Positions 17,425 to 25,318 of a DNA stretch of 64,000 nt are shown piece by piece; position 1 is the first letter of the stretch, and the number at the start of each line of letters is the position of its first letter. The DNA is taken from positions 1 to 64,000 of the forward strand of contig NZ_WNKX01000022.1 of assembly GCF_009720745.1 (NCBI RefSeq), given 5' to 3'. The notes under the pieces were generated by a model, which was not told where the DNA came from, did not search any database, and saw only the letters and a list, made by a program, of their open reading frames with translations. The DNA comes from Massilia eburnea (GTDB lineage: Bacteria; Pseudomonadota; Gammaproteobacteria; Burkholderiales; Burkholderiaceae_D). The translations under genes and the position numbers were made by a program.

Positions 17425-19287
17425 CTACGCGAAACAGAACCACGGCACCCTGTCCGCATAAAGAAGTGACGACAACAAGCATAGCTTGCGTTCTATGGCG
17501 CTTTTTGGATTGGGAATCACTGGCCAATCCTTCTCGAGTTCACGGGTCCGACAGACCTGGTTTCCGACCTCCCAAACATAATTGTGTCCGCCATAGACTA
17601 CGGGTTCATCAAAATTGCTATAGTTCTCCGGCACGTAGGCTGTGAAGCCACTGCCGTCGAGGCGCCACAAGTCATCATCTAAGAGTTCACCGAGACCGGC
17701 TAGGTGGGCGCATCGAAGTACTACTGCTAGGGTTTCGCTTGGACGGTCAATTGAATATACAGCCTCGCGATAGTCATTCGAATCCACCGCCAAAATGTAG
17801 TTCAGGATAGCATCACCCTCCACATTCTCCCGCAGTAGGCGCCCTTGAGTTCTAACCAGCTTGTTATACAAGTGACCAATTAAGAGTTCCTCTTGATCCT
17901 GCAGTCCCAAATCCCTAAGCGCAGCAAGAGAAACGCTCCAGCCGGCTGTTTGCAGATTGCTTACCGGCGTAATTGAATAGGTGTACATTTCGAGGAGAAG
18001 GTCAACAACCTTTTGAAATCGGTTCTTACTCGCCTCATACTGCTGGCCGCCTGGAGCAGTGCACAGAACTGGAATCGCGGACCAGGCTAACATCTTAGTC
18101 ACGCGTATAGGCAGCGTGTGCAATGTGCCAACGCCAGCCCCTTGTTCCAGCAGCGCGTAATCATCGGACTCCAAGTCCAAAATGAACTGGTCACACATTT
18201 CCGCCACGAGTATATTCACTTCATCAATGATCTCGGATGCTAGCTGATCGATCGTTTCATTTCCACTATGCTGGAGCAGAGCCACCGCCAGTGCGCTTGA
18301 GACCTCAAATGGCCGGCTTAAATCCTGCGATTCTTCCGCCTTCACCATGAGCGAAATCCGTACTCTCCTTGCGAATCCGGCCAGTATTTTAGGATCGTCG
18401 CGCAATGCAGAGAAAGCCTTCTTTAAAGTGACGATGGCGTGCGAAGCATTCCAATTGGACCCAATCGCGGTATGCAAATCCCAGAGAGACTTCGCGTGCG
18501 CCTGCAATGACTTTGCTGACTTGGCTTCCCATTCCTTCACGAAAATACGAACCGATGAAGAGGTTTCTTCCGAAAAATGCCGATTCGTTGTGAACTCAGA
18601 CGTCGCAGAAAGATTAAGGCCCCATACCACAGGCGTCTGACCCGTTCCTTTCAGGCGCTTTGCCACATGCCGCCCCACTTCCATCAGGTCCAGCATAGGA
18701 CTATGTGCCTGCACAAAATCCTCGCCTTTAATGCATTTTACGATTGCCTGAGTACCTATGCCGCCCTCACTTTCCTCGCCAGCTCCTTCATCCTTAGCAG
18801 CCGTGGCGAGCAATGTAATGCTAAGCGTGTCCGCATCCCCCAAGAGCTCAGGCTTTAGTATTGACGTGAGGTCCGCGACCAATCCTCCAGCCTCACAAGC
18901 GTCAATGACTATGTTGGATTGATTCGGGCGAACGTCCGCAATAATCCGAAACAGATCAGACAGCGAGAATGCCGACAGCGCCAGGGAACTGTCCCTTGTA
19001 TCCCGAGGCAGCATATAAAAGCCGCCGGACCGCACAGAGCCGTGGCCGGCAAAGTAGAATGTAAATGTCTCGACCGACTCATGGCCAATCAGTTTCAACC
19101 GGAACGCGTCCTTGATCTCTTCCAACGTCGGCGAGAGCAGCAACTGCGAATATTCAGCAGAATATCCACCTTGCTCATTATCAGTCAGAATGTTAAACAT
19201 GCTTTTCGCATCAAGTTCAGCGGCGTCCAACTGGTCTAATAAAGCTGAATCATACGAGTTACACCCAACTACAATTGCTACCCTCAC
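17425..19287 (-). CDS. Caspase-like protease with large C-terminal domain, module 2
   Basis: A 620-residue protein. Residues 1-210 are a caspase-like domain starting MRVAIVVGCNSY, with catalytic H82 in FYFAGHGS and C131 in VIDACEAGG. Residues about 230-620 are mostly helical and unrecognised, without transmembrane segments; they may be a sensor or regulatory domain. The start overlaps the stop of the 216-residue protein gene by four bases. A 248-bp gap separates its stop from caspase module 1, so the two caspases are probably in separate transcription units. The role is inferred to be defence or programmed death. Confidence 0.83.
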   Translation of the reverse strand: MRVAIVVGCNSYDSALLDQLDAAELDAKSMFNILTDNEQGGYSAEYSQLLLSPTLEEIKDAFRLKLIGHESVETFTFYFAGHGSVRSGGFYMLPRDTRDSSLALSAFSLSDLFRIIADVRPNQSNIVIDACEAGGLVADLTSILKPELLGDADTLSITLLATAAKDEGAGEESEGGIGTQAIVKCIKGEDFVQAHSPMLDLMEVGRHVAKRLKGTGQTPVVWGLNLSATSEFTTNRHFSEETSSSVRIFVKEWEAKSAKSLQAHAKSLWDLHTAIGSNWNASHAIVTLKKAFSALRDDPKILAGFARRVRISLMVKAEESQDLSRPFEVSSALAVALLQHSGNETIDQLASEIIDEVNILVAEMCDQFILDLESDDYALLEQGAGVGTLHTLPIRVTKMLAWSAIPVLCTAPGGQQYEASKNRFQKVVDLLLEMYTYSITPVSNLQTAGWSVSLAALRDLGLQDQEELLIGHLYNKLVRTQGRLLRENVEGDAILNYILAVDSNDYREAVYSIDRPSETLAVVLRCAHLAGLGELLDDDLWRLDGSGFTAYVPENYSNFDEPVVYGGHNYVWEVGNQVCRTRELEKDWPVIPNPKSAIERKLCLLSSLLYADRVPWFCFA

Positions 19288-19934
19288 CTAGAATCTCCGT
19301 AACGCTTGAACCGTGCTTGCCGCGCACGTTCTCGCTCGCGGCCTTTTTCAATCTTCATTTCTTTCAATTGCTCGATTTCCGCAATCTGTTCGGGCGAAGC
19401 CTCCTTTGCAGCTCTCTTAAATGCATCGAATGCCTCAGGGCCAACGAACATCGTTGGAAGCTTTGGAGTAAAGTCCGGTGACACTTGGATCTCAAGCTTT
19501 TCCCACATACGTCTGTGTGCAGCAAGAGTAGAACCTTCTGCCCTTGCATCGACAACGTTGCCAACGCTTGTACTAGCGTCCCCGACGACTGCAAAGACGT
19601 TCGCCGTAAACTGACTCGTTACAGAACTCGCGATGGAATTAAGCATTCGTCTCAGCACCGAGAGATCGTTTTCAACCAGCTCTTTGAATTCAACTGTTTG
19701 CACGGAACTAATGCTGCGCGTTCCACCATCGAAGTACACATCATCAGCTGGTCGAACCATTCGCCCCCCGTGAACGAATCGGTTTATGTTTTCCGGTGGA
19801 ATAAACTGTTCGGTCGCAGCTCGGTGAATTTCCGCGAGCTTCTTGAACAACGAAGCTGAGATTGCTTTGTTCAGTTCCTTGTCAGAGAACAAGTGCGACG
19901 ATGCTCGGAGCTCAATTTCCGTTCTTTCCCTCAT
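19284..19934 (-). CDS. Unknown partner protein of caspase module 2
   Basis: A 216-residue protein of unknown family. It has a helical N-terminus, a central serine/threonine/valine-rich segment (about 100-135), and a strongly charged helical tail of alternating E/K/R residues ending RARQARFKRYG. There is no signal peptide. The start shares its A with the stop of the small upstream frame (TAATG) and is preceded by GGAG. The stop overlaps the caspase start. Such coupling suggests a stoichiometric partner, inhibitor or substrate of the caspase. Confidence 0.65.
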   Translation of the reverse strand: MRERTEIELRASSHLFSDKELNKAISASLFKKLAEIHRAATEQFIPPENINRFVHGGRMVRPADDVYFDGGTRSISSVQTVEFKELVENDLSVLRRMLNSIASSVTSQFTANVFAVVGDASTSVGNVVDARAEGSTLAAHRRMWEKLEIQVSPDFTPKLPTMFVGPEAFDAFKRAAKEASPEQIAEIEQLKEMKIEKGRERERARQARFKRYGDSR

Positions 19935-20038
19935 TACGTCTCCAGTGCATCCTTTAGATTCTTCACATCGCGTCCTTTACCTCTATCGATTAAGCCGCTT
20001 CCACACGCAATGCGAGCCGCACAAAACTCCTTGATCAT
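19934..20038 (-). CDS. Possible 34-residue leader peptide
   Basis: A short frame starting at ATG 20038 with a well-spaced GAGG site and ending in TAATG, whose ATG starts the 216-residue protein. The peptide is basic and contains two cysteines. It is either a real microprotein or a coupling leader. The frame extends further upstream to 20191, but no ribosome binding site supports that start. No homology was recognised. Confidence 0.35.
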   Translation of the reverse strand: MIKEFCAARIACGSGLIDRGKGRDVKNLKDALET

Positions 20039-20325
20039 TTTTGTCCTCTCTCTGTTTTTCACAGCGGCCGCAGTAACGCTTAAATGCCATTTCGTTTCGT
20101 CACATTTTGAATGTCTCACACGCCTCGACAATGGAAATCCTCGTCCACTTGGAGCAAAGTGAATCGATTGTGAGCGTTTCGTTGGCTGCATCTGTGAAGG
20201 TGCCAGTATTGGACCAACCTCTTGCCACCTTCAGTTGGCCTTGAGCATCAACATCGTGCATATCTGCGAATTCGCGACCAATTCGTCGGCGTCACCAATT
20301 TTCTGTATAGTCATCGTTTCCTCGC

Positions 20326-20742
20326 TCAACCCAACGCATGTTTCAGTGCTGCACCGGCTAACACCTTAATCGCTTCGAACGTCAACTCAACACCCTTTTT
20401 CTTAGCTGTTGTCTTGATGGACTCCCAGATAGTGGCTGATCTCATGGTGTCGAGCAAGTCATGTCCGTCCATGGTCAGTCGAGGACCATGAACAGCATAC
20501 GAAAACCGATTGTCGGCTCCACGGACAACACTTAGGCCATCTATATACCGCTTCTGAATAAGCAATTCGAGGTGCCCGAAAATGCGAGCTTCCGCGTTCT
20601 GCTGTTCCGCCACCTTGATATCAAATTCTGCCCATGACATGTCATTGGGGCGGTTCAGTCTTTTCGGGACATCCGCAAACACGTCTCGTCCCTCTTCAAT
20701 ATCGGTCAACTGCTTCCGCAGCAAGTCCCAATCTCGCTTCAC
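20326..20742 (-). CDS. DUF2513 family protein
   Basis: A 138-residue protein matching the DUF2513 pattern: an N-terminal MKRDWDLLRKQL helix, a central LIQKRYIDGL segment, and the LTMDGHDLLDTMRSATIWESIK block. It looks like a winged-helix-type fold. The function is unknown; relatives are frequent in prophages and islands beside defence genes. It lies 74 bp downstream of the 107-residue protein gene on the same strand, in the OLD-nuclease group. Confidence 0.8.
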   Translation of the reverse strand: MKRDWDLLRKQLTDIEEGRDVFADVPKRLNRPNDMSWAEFDIKVAEQQNAEARIFGHLELLIQKRYIDGLSVVRGADNRFSYAVHGPRLTMDGHDLLDTMRSATIWESIKTTAKKKGVELTFEAIKVLAGAALKHALG

Positions 20743-20816
20743 AATTATTTCCTCGCGCCGGCAACCGGCCGATCTCGGGCGCCTTTAGGGCGCTGCTTCC
20801 ATCGTTCTGATATGCG

Positions 20817-21140
20817 TCACGAAATGCCTGACACATCACCTTGGCGGTGAACCAGGTTGACCCAACGTTCTGCCTCATCTCGGCTTAAGCTCAACATTCG
20901 ATCCGTAAGGTCTGGATCATTGGCCGCCGCCAGCATATTGTTAAGCGCAAGGAATGCAATGAGCTGATAGCGCATGGTCAAGTACAAGTCTTTGCTCAAG
21001 TCAGGCTGTCGCTGCGCCAACGCGCTCAACTCAAGGATCGCATTTCCAAGTTTATCGGCGACATAGTCGAGAGGCACACCGAGGCGCTGCTCTTCCTTTT
21101 CGTATGCGGACCCATTAGCTTTCGTTGGGTATTGATCCAT
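20817..21140 (-). CDS. Hypothetical small helical protein
   Basis: A 107-residue protein of no recognised family. Most of it is predicted amphipathic helix (ELSALAQRQPDLSKDLYLTM and the following aliphatic segment). I moved the start to 21140 because GGGAGAGAGC directly precedes this ATG. It lies between the OLD-type nuclease and the DUF2513 gene, so a role in that cassette is possible. Confidence 0.6.
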   Translation of the reverse strand: MDQYPTKANGSAYEKEEQRLGVPLDYVADKLGNAILELSALAQRQPDLSKDLYLTMRYQLIAFLALNNMLAAANDPDLTDRMLSLSRDEAERWVNLVHRQGDVSGIS

Positions 21141-21360
21141 GCTCTCTCCCAATCCTTTCTTTTCGAAGCGGGCGTGGCGCTCGATCTCAATCAAGCCGTC
21201 CTTATCCCAGGCACAGCAGCCTTCGTAAATTCGAGTTCCAAACAATTAGCTCACCAGCCTCGTCAATGAGGCGTAGCCCGCTTCATCCATTAACGCTCTT
21301 AGTTCGCATCTGCGTTTTGGCGTTACCAAGATCAGAATAGGTCTGGCCTTCGCCCATATG

Positions 21361-23358
21361 CTACTCGTTATCGCGCAGGGGAACGTAGTGGATCGATTCA
21401 TCTAAAAGCCTATTGAACGTCTCAAATAGCACTGCTGCTCGGTCAAGCGTGGAGAGCACTGACGGCGCATCCAAGTCAAGGATTGACGGATGCTCTAGCA
21501 ACCAACGAGCAGGAACAAAGTGATCAAACTCGGCAACCTCTGAAGGCATCAGTTTAAAGAGAGCCTCTGCCTTTTTAACAACCCTCGAAGTTGGCGCTGC
21601 CGACAAGAGAGAGTCTTTGCCTACCACGTGCGAGGCAGGAGGTGAGTAAGCCCCGTTTAGAATTTCAATGAACAGATCTACGTGCAGAATGTCCTCAACA
21701 TCAGCTTCTTCTTGAGACGTAAAATCGGCACACGTATAAAGATGCCCAGATTTTAGGATCTCCGCCCTCTTAAGGTTCTCCACCTTCGTCTTGTCACCAT
21801 TGGCAATATCGGAGAGAACCGCCACATTGATATTATTGCCCCCAAATAGCCGCACGAACGGCGCTATCTTATCGATTCCACCTGCCGGACAAAGCGTCCA
21901 CTTTGCGCTTAGTCCCTTGCGCCCTCGCTTGGTCAGCGCCTGAGAGAGAACTTTCAGATAAAGGATGTCCGAAGGCCCTTCTACGAGCAAAGTATTCGCC
22001 CCTATGAAAAGCGACTGCGTAACTTCATAACCTAGTGCTCCCTGTAAAGGGAAAAGCGTGTCGTCACCCACCTCAAGAACATCCATGCGTACTTTAGTTC
22101 CCTTCACTTCGGGGCGCCGATTGGATCCTGAAACAACCACATCTTCAACTATTTTGACGTCCGACAATCGATCCATGGGAACCATGAACGGTGAGTGTGT
22201 TGAATAGATCACCTGATGATCCGGAAGCAGGCGCTCAACGATGTAGCGCAAGAGATCCCCCTGTGCCTTGCCGTGAAGAGTCAAGCCTGGTTCGTCCAAA
22301 AGAATTATTGCATTTCCACTAGTTTTCTTAAGTTGCTTAAATTGAGCCAGGAATGAAAAGAACCACACAAAGCCTGCACTTCGCTCGGACAAAGGCAGAG
22401 TCGCTTTGTGATTGGTGTTCTTGATTCTGATGTCGGCGACCAACCCTGCATTGAAGGGGGCTTTATCTGCAGACTTGGCATTGTCAATTTCGATAACTAC
22501 CTCTAGAGCGTTATTTTGACTCCAGAATTGGAATATCTCGTCCGTAATCTCATTACTCGCAGCTTCGCATTTTGCTTTCAGTGCCTCACGTCGGTCCGCC
22601 TCAAGCAACTCTTCCAAAGTCGTTCCCGCATACTCTAAGAAATCCAGGAAGATCTTGTCACCACTCGAGACAGTACCCTGCTGTTTATCTTGCTGCAGCT
22701 TCTGGATTGAGACCATTCCAGACATTCGTTCGAAATGAGAAGTAAAGAAGAACTTTGGCTGCCGCTTTTCCAGAATATCGATCACACCCAAGTCAAAGTC
22801 TGACTGACGGGATTTCCGTATTTCCTGCAGCAGACTTTCTTGTTTTGGTGTTCGCTCTGTTAGCGAAGAAAGAGCCTTATCGGCCGAAGGTCCATCATGG
22901 ACGCCATGAAGGACATTTCGCTCAGTGGCATCAAGGGCGCATTTGTTGACCAGGTACTCAAGGCACTTCGAATGATCGACCTCCAATACCCAAATCCGCT
23001 TACCATCTTCGTATCGGAAACCGAAGTGCGTCTGGACCGTATCACCTTTGAGCACTCCGTCACCAAAGCGGCTAGTAACGGCCGCCTTATCTGCAGAATC
23101 CAGACGCCACCAAGCCCTAATCACCTCGGCAGTTCCAAATTCATGACGATCATCAAACCTTGTTGCAAATCGCCGCGGGTAATCAATGGTCTCGTCAAAC
23201 TCGAATGGTTGAGATGGACGCAAGCCGCGTATCGCAGATAGTAGAGCGGTCTTACCGGCCTCGTTCTTACCAACAAGGCAAGTAAGATCTCCTATATCAA
23301 ACGAACCACTATCTTCGACCGAACGGTAGTTTTGAACCCTGACACGTGTAAGTTTCAT
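21361..23358 (-). CDS. OLD-family ATPase/TOPRIM endonuclease
   Basis: A 665-residue ATP-dependent nuclease of the OLD (overcoming lysogenisation defect) type. The N-terminal ABC/SMC-like ATPase has Walker A GKNEAGKT (30-37), a signature-like LSERSAG (324-330) and Walker B IILLDEPGLTLH (351-362). The C-terminal TOPRIM domain has glutamate E460 in LLVEGPSD and aspartate D517 in VAVLSD; the usual DxD is degenerate (DIA). No UvrD-type helicase gene is adjacent, so it is a stand-alone type rather than Gabija. Such proteins act in phage defence. It is the most upstream gene of the leftward cargo. Confidence 0.88.
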   Translation of the reverse strand: MKLTRVRVQNYRSVEDSGSFDIGDLTCLVGKNEAGKTALLSAIRGLRPSQPFEFDETIDYPRRFATRFDDRHEFGTAEVIRAWWRLDSADKAAVTSRFGDGVLKGDTVQTHFGFRYEDGKRIWVLEVDHSKCLEYLVNKCALDATERNVLHGVHDGPSADKALSSLTERTPKQESLLQEIRKSRQSDFDLGVIDILEKRQPKFFFTSHFERMSGMVSIQKLQQDKQQGTVSSGDKIFLDFLEYAGTTLEELLEADRREALKAKCEAASNEITDEIFQFWSQNNALEVVIEIDNAKSADKAPFNAGLVADIRIKNTNHKATLPLSERSAGFVWFFSFLAQFKQLKKTSGNAIILLDEPGLTLHGKAQGDLLRYIVERLLPDHQVIYSTHSPFMVPMDRLSDVKIVEDVVVSGSNRRPEVKGTKVRMDVLEVGDDTLFPLQGALGYEVTQSLFIGANTLLVEGPSDILYLKVLSQALTKRGRKGLSAKWTLCPAGGIDKIAPFVRLFGGNNINVAVLSDIANGDKTKVENLKRAEILKSGHLYTCADFTSQEEADVEDILHVDLFIEILNGAYSPPASHVVGKDSLLSAAPTSRVVKKAEALFKLMPSEVAEFDHFVPARWLLEHPSILDLDAPSVLSTLDRAAVLFETFNRLLDESIHYVPLRDNE

Positions 23359-23573
23359 AGCCCGGCCCCTCTCGCGATAGCGTTAATGGAATTCGATGAC
23401 CCATTCAGCAATTAATGGATATGAACAACCACCATTGCCATTATCGCAATGTACATTTTTAGCCAGTCACGATCAAGCCATCTGTGTCGCTTTTACGTAC
23501 TACGAAGTGCATACGCAAAGCATTGGGGCCGCATTTTTCGGCGGACAGAAATCGTGTAAGCAATTGATTCTAT

Positions 23574-23625
23574 TGGCCTACCCTGCAGGAATCGAACCTG
23601 CGATCCTCGACTCAGACGGCCGTTT
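23574..23625 (-). pseudogene. 3' remnant of a tRNA gene
   Basis: Read on the minus strand, this ends in a T-arm (GCAGG-TTCGATT-CCTGC, a 5-bp stem with a 7-base loop), seven acceptor bases and CCA. The 5' half with a matching acceptor strand is missing, so it is not a functional tRNA. The T-arm resembles tRNA-Arg, but identity is uncertain. It may be an old attachment-site half. Confidence 0.6.
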
Positions 23626-23864
23626 ACGGAGGATAGGACGCTGCAGACAACTCACTAAAATCGAAAGTCAATCTCAAATTCTACGGCCGCCGCCCAGTAC
23701 CGTAGCATGTCACTATCCCCCCAGCACTTACCCCGATCGAGCGTCCTGCGGGCGGCCCAGGATGGGTGGGCTAATCGCCAATGCCTTCGATTTTTCGTGG
23801 ACTTCCAGAGCTTTCGTTCAGGTTTTTCATACCTTTTTTTTATACCATGCTCACAGGCAACAAA

Positions 23865-23895
23865 AAAGGCCTACAACGAAGAGTTGTAAGCCTTT
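23865..23895 (-). terminator. Intrinsic terminator beyond the tRNA-Val remnant
   Basis: AAAGGCCTACAAC pairs with GTTGTAAGCCTTT (13 positions, one mismatch) around a 5-base loop. On the minus strand it is followed by a T-run. It sits 19 bp after the CCA end of the tRNA remnant, the position of a native tRNA terminator. Confidence 0.65.
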
Positions 23896-23913
23896 GATTT
23901 TGTTGAGTGTTTC

Positions 23914-23958
23914 TGGTGGGAAGTACAAGTTTCGAACTTGTGACCCCTGCAGTGTGAA
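23914..23958 (-). pseudogene. 3' half of a tRNA-Val(CAC)-like gene
   Basis: The minus strand shows the anticodon loop TTCACAC (CAC anticodon), a 3' anticodon stem, variable loop, T-arm ACAAG-TTCGAAA-CTTGT and an acceptor strand ending CCA, 45 bases in all. The required 5' acceptor GGGAAGT and D-arm are absent upstream. This is typical of an attachment-site copy left by an element that used a tRNA gene. A terminator follows it. Confidence 0.7.
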
Positions 23959-24101
23959 GGCTACTAGCGAAAACGCATGCTTGCGTGATTCGAAAACATG
24001 CACTTATGCCAAGAACACTTTAATGAAAACCGTCGCGCAATATTCCATCAACGGATAAAGAAATATAGCTAATAGAAACCAAAAGGAGGAACCCGTTTAG
24101 C

Positions 24102-24164
24102 ACAAAATGCTCAGACCACTGTACAAAATGCCAGTTATCAAGCTTTTACCGACAAGATCGGTAA
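24102..24164. promoter_or_regulatory. Direct and inverted repeats upstream of the DUF3892 leader
   Basis: ACAAAATGC occurs at 24102-24110 and again at 24123-24131, exactly two helical turns apart. TTACCGA (24146-24152) and TCGGTAA (24158-24164) form a perfect inverted repeat. Both could be regulator sites for the downstream transcript. The binding protein is unknown. Confidence 0.35.
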
Positions 24165-24233
24165 CTTTTCGCGCAAACACGGTAAAATCTGCAGCACTTA
24201 CTGATGTGACAGCAAGTTAGTCGAAACGGTAGG

Positions 24234-24359
24234 TTCCCCGAAGAGCCACTTATCGGGCTCGCCGGGGAAAGAACACCCATGTAGCAGACGTCCTTGTGTG
24301 AGAACTCGAAGTCTGCTTTATGACAGCCCCGATGTCAATTGGAGTTTGTCTTACATGGG
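24234..24359 (+). ncRNA. Candidate structured 5' leader RNA
   Basis: Hairpin 1 pairs TTCCCCG (24234-24240) with CGGGGAA (24263-24269), with an inner stem GAGCC/GGCTC. A second domain closes with CCCATGTA (24276-24283) and TACATGGG (24352-24359), and contains a stacked stem GCAGAC/GTCTGC (24284-24289, 24311-24316) and a stem TGACA/TGTCA (24321-24325, 24333-24337). Together these give a three-way junction. The ribosome binding site follows 15 bases later. I do not recognise it as a known riboswitch class. Confidence 0.5.
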
Positions 24360-24389
24360 AAAACTTTACTTTTTAAGAGGAGTTTTACT

Positions 24390-24665
24390 ATGGCGGACTG
24401 CCAAATCAATTGTATCAACCTGTCGAATTCTGGCAGGAATCACGAGCACATTACCCATGTAGGTAATGGGCGATCTTGGCGCATCACCCGCGAAGATGCA
24501 ATTCACCGTATCAAAGCCGGTATCGACACGTTTTATGTGGTGGACATTTACGGTCGTCGCGCAAACGTAGGAGTTGTGGATGCAAGCCCGCCATATCTAC
24601 GTACCTACGCAGATGGCGTGTGGACTGACAACCTGTTGGCCCAAACTACCTGCCAGTTGTACTGA
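24390..24665 (+). CDS. DUF3892 family small protein
   Basis: A 91-residue protein of the DUF3892 family, of unknown function. The core ITHVGNGRSW-(K/R)-ITREDAIHRI, FYVVD and PYLRTYADGVWTDNLL blocks are intact. The start at 24390 has an AGGAG site; an upstream in-frame ATG at 24339 falls inside the structured leader. A hairpin follows the stop. The long leader suggests regulation at the RNA level. Confidence 0.82.
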   Translation: MADCQINCINLSNSGRNHEHITHVGNGRSWRITREDAIHRIKAGIDTFYVVDIYGRRANVGVVDASPPYLRTYADGVWTDNLLAQTTCQLY

Positions 24666-24674
24666 GCTGAAACG

Positions 24675-24694
24675 CAGCCCGCTTCGGCGGGCTG
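24675..24694 (+). terminator. Terminator-like hairpin after DUF3892 gene
   Basis: CAGCCCGC-TTCG-GCGGGCTG is a perfect 8-bp stem with a stable TTCG tetraloop, 9 bp after the stop codon. Only a short T-stretch follows, so termination may be partial. Confidence 0.55.
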
Positions 24695-24738
24695 TTGAGA
24701 CACTGCAGGAAGCCTCGCCTTTAGATTCACCTCCACAC

Positions 24739-24978
24739 ATGAACAAAAGTGGGGAGCTCGTCACTCATCGTTGCTCAATTGCGTTGCACAAGATTTTGAC
24801 GTACGTCGAATCCGTGACTAAATTGACCTTGCAGCAGCTGGCCCTGCGGAATTTGGCGAGCCCCCTGAAATGCTTCGGCATCCTAGTCAGACAGGTTGCC
24901 CACTCCCACAGCAAGAGTGCTTACGATCTGGCGTCGTCGGTCGTCGCTAATCTTCCCGTTGATTGCAGCTTAGCATGA
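24739..24978 (+). CDS. Doubtful 79-residue protein
   Basis: An open frame from ATG 24739 to TGA 24978 with a helical, leucine-rich predicted product and two histidine/serine clusters. No good ribosome binding site precedes it and I recognise no family. It fills the otherwise empty space between the DUF3892 and AlpA-like genes. It may be a real small island gene or chance. Confidence 0.3.
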   Translation: MNKSGELVTHRCSIALHKILTYVESVTKLTLQQLALRNLASPLKCFGILVRQVAHSHSKSAYDLASSVVANLPVDCSLA

Positions 24979-25063
24979 GCGAATATTGGCCATGCATCGA
25001 CTTGCCATGGACTGGAAAAACAGTCGGCGCACCGATCCCTACTCTAGATTGAAGGAGCCAATA

Positions 25064-25318
25064 ATGGATGCCCGCACTCTCGACACGACGGAAATGATGG
25101 CCCCAGGCCGAATTCTCATCAAACGCAAACAGTTACTGCAGAAAGTACCGCTTGGCGAGCGAACTATCCTAGAATTGGAGCGCGCAGGCAAATTCCCGAA
25201 GCGCTTCTCAATCACCGCACGCGCTGTGGCGTGGGATCTCAACGAGGTCGACGCTTGGATCGCGCAGCAGCAAGCTGCCGCTGTACCGCAACCAGCACCA
25301 GGCATCAAGCGCCCTTAA
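25064..25318 (+). CDS. AlpA-type excisionase/regulator
   Basis: An 84-residue protein resembling AlpA/prophage regulatory proteins that control integrase and excision. The MerR-like winged helix-turn-helix is visible as ILIKRKQLLQKVPLGERTIL, then FPKRFSI and a VAWDLNEVDAWIAQQ tail. The start follows GAAGGAG at proper spacing; longer in-frame starts lack a site. Its 3' end overlaps the 3' end of the convergent integrase gene by 14 bp, a pairing typical for island ends. Confidence 0.8.
   Translation: MDARTLDTTEMMAPGRILIKRKQLLQKVPLGERTILELERAGKFPKRFSITARAVAWDLNEVDAWIAQQQAAAVPQPAPGIKRP

Noticed and set aside
21361..23358. Gabija system
   Set aside because: The OLD-type protein has no adjacent UvrD-like GajB helicase; the neighbours are small unrelated proteins.
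23914..23958. Functional tRNA-Val gene
   Set aside because: The 5' acceptor strand and D-arm are missing, so only a 3' half remains.
23396..24058. 220-codon plus-strand frame after the OLD gene
   Set aside because: Its translation reads through two tRNA 3' remnants and a terminator, a known source of false proteins.
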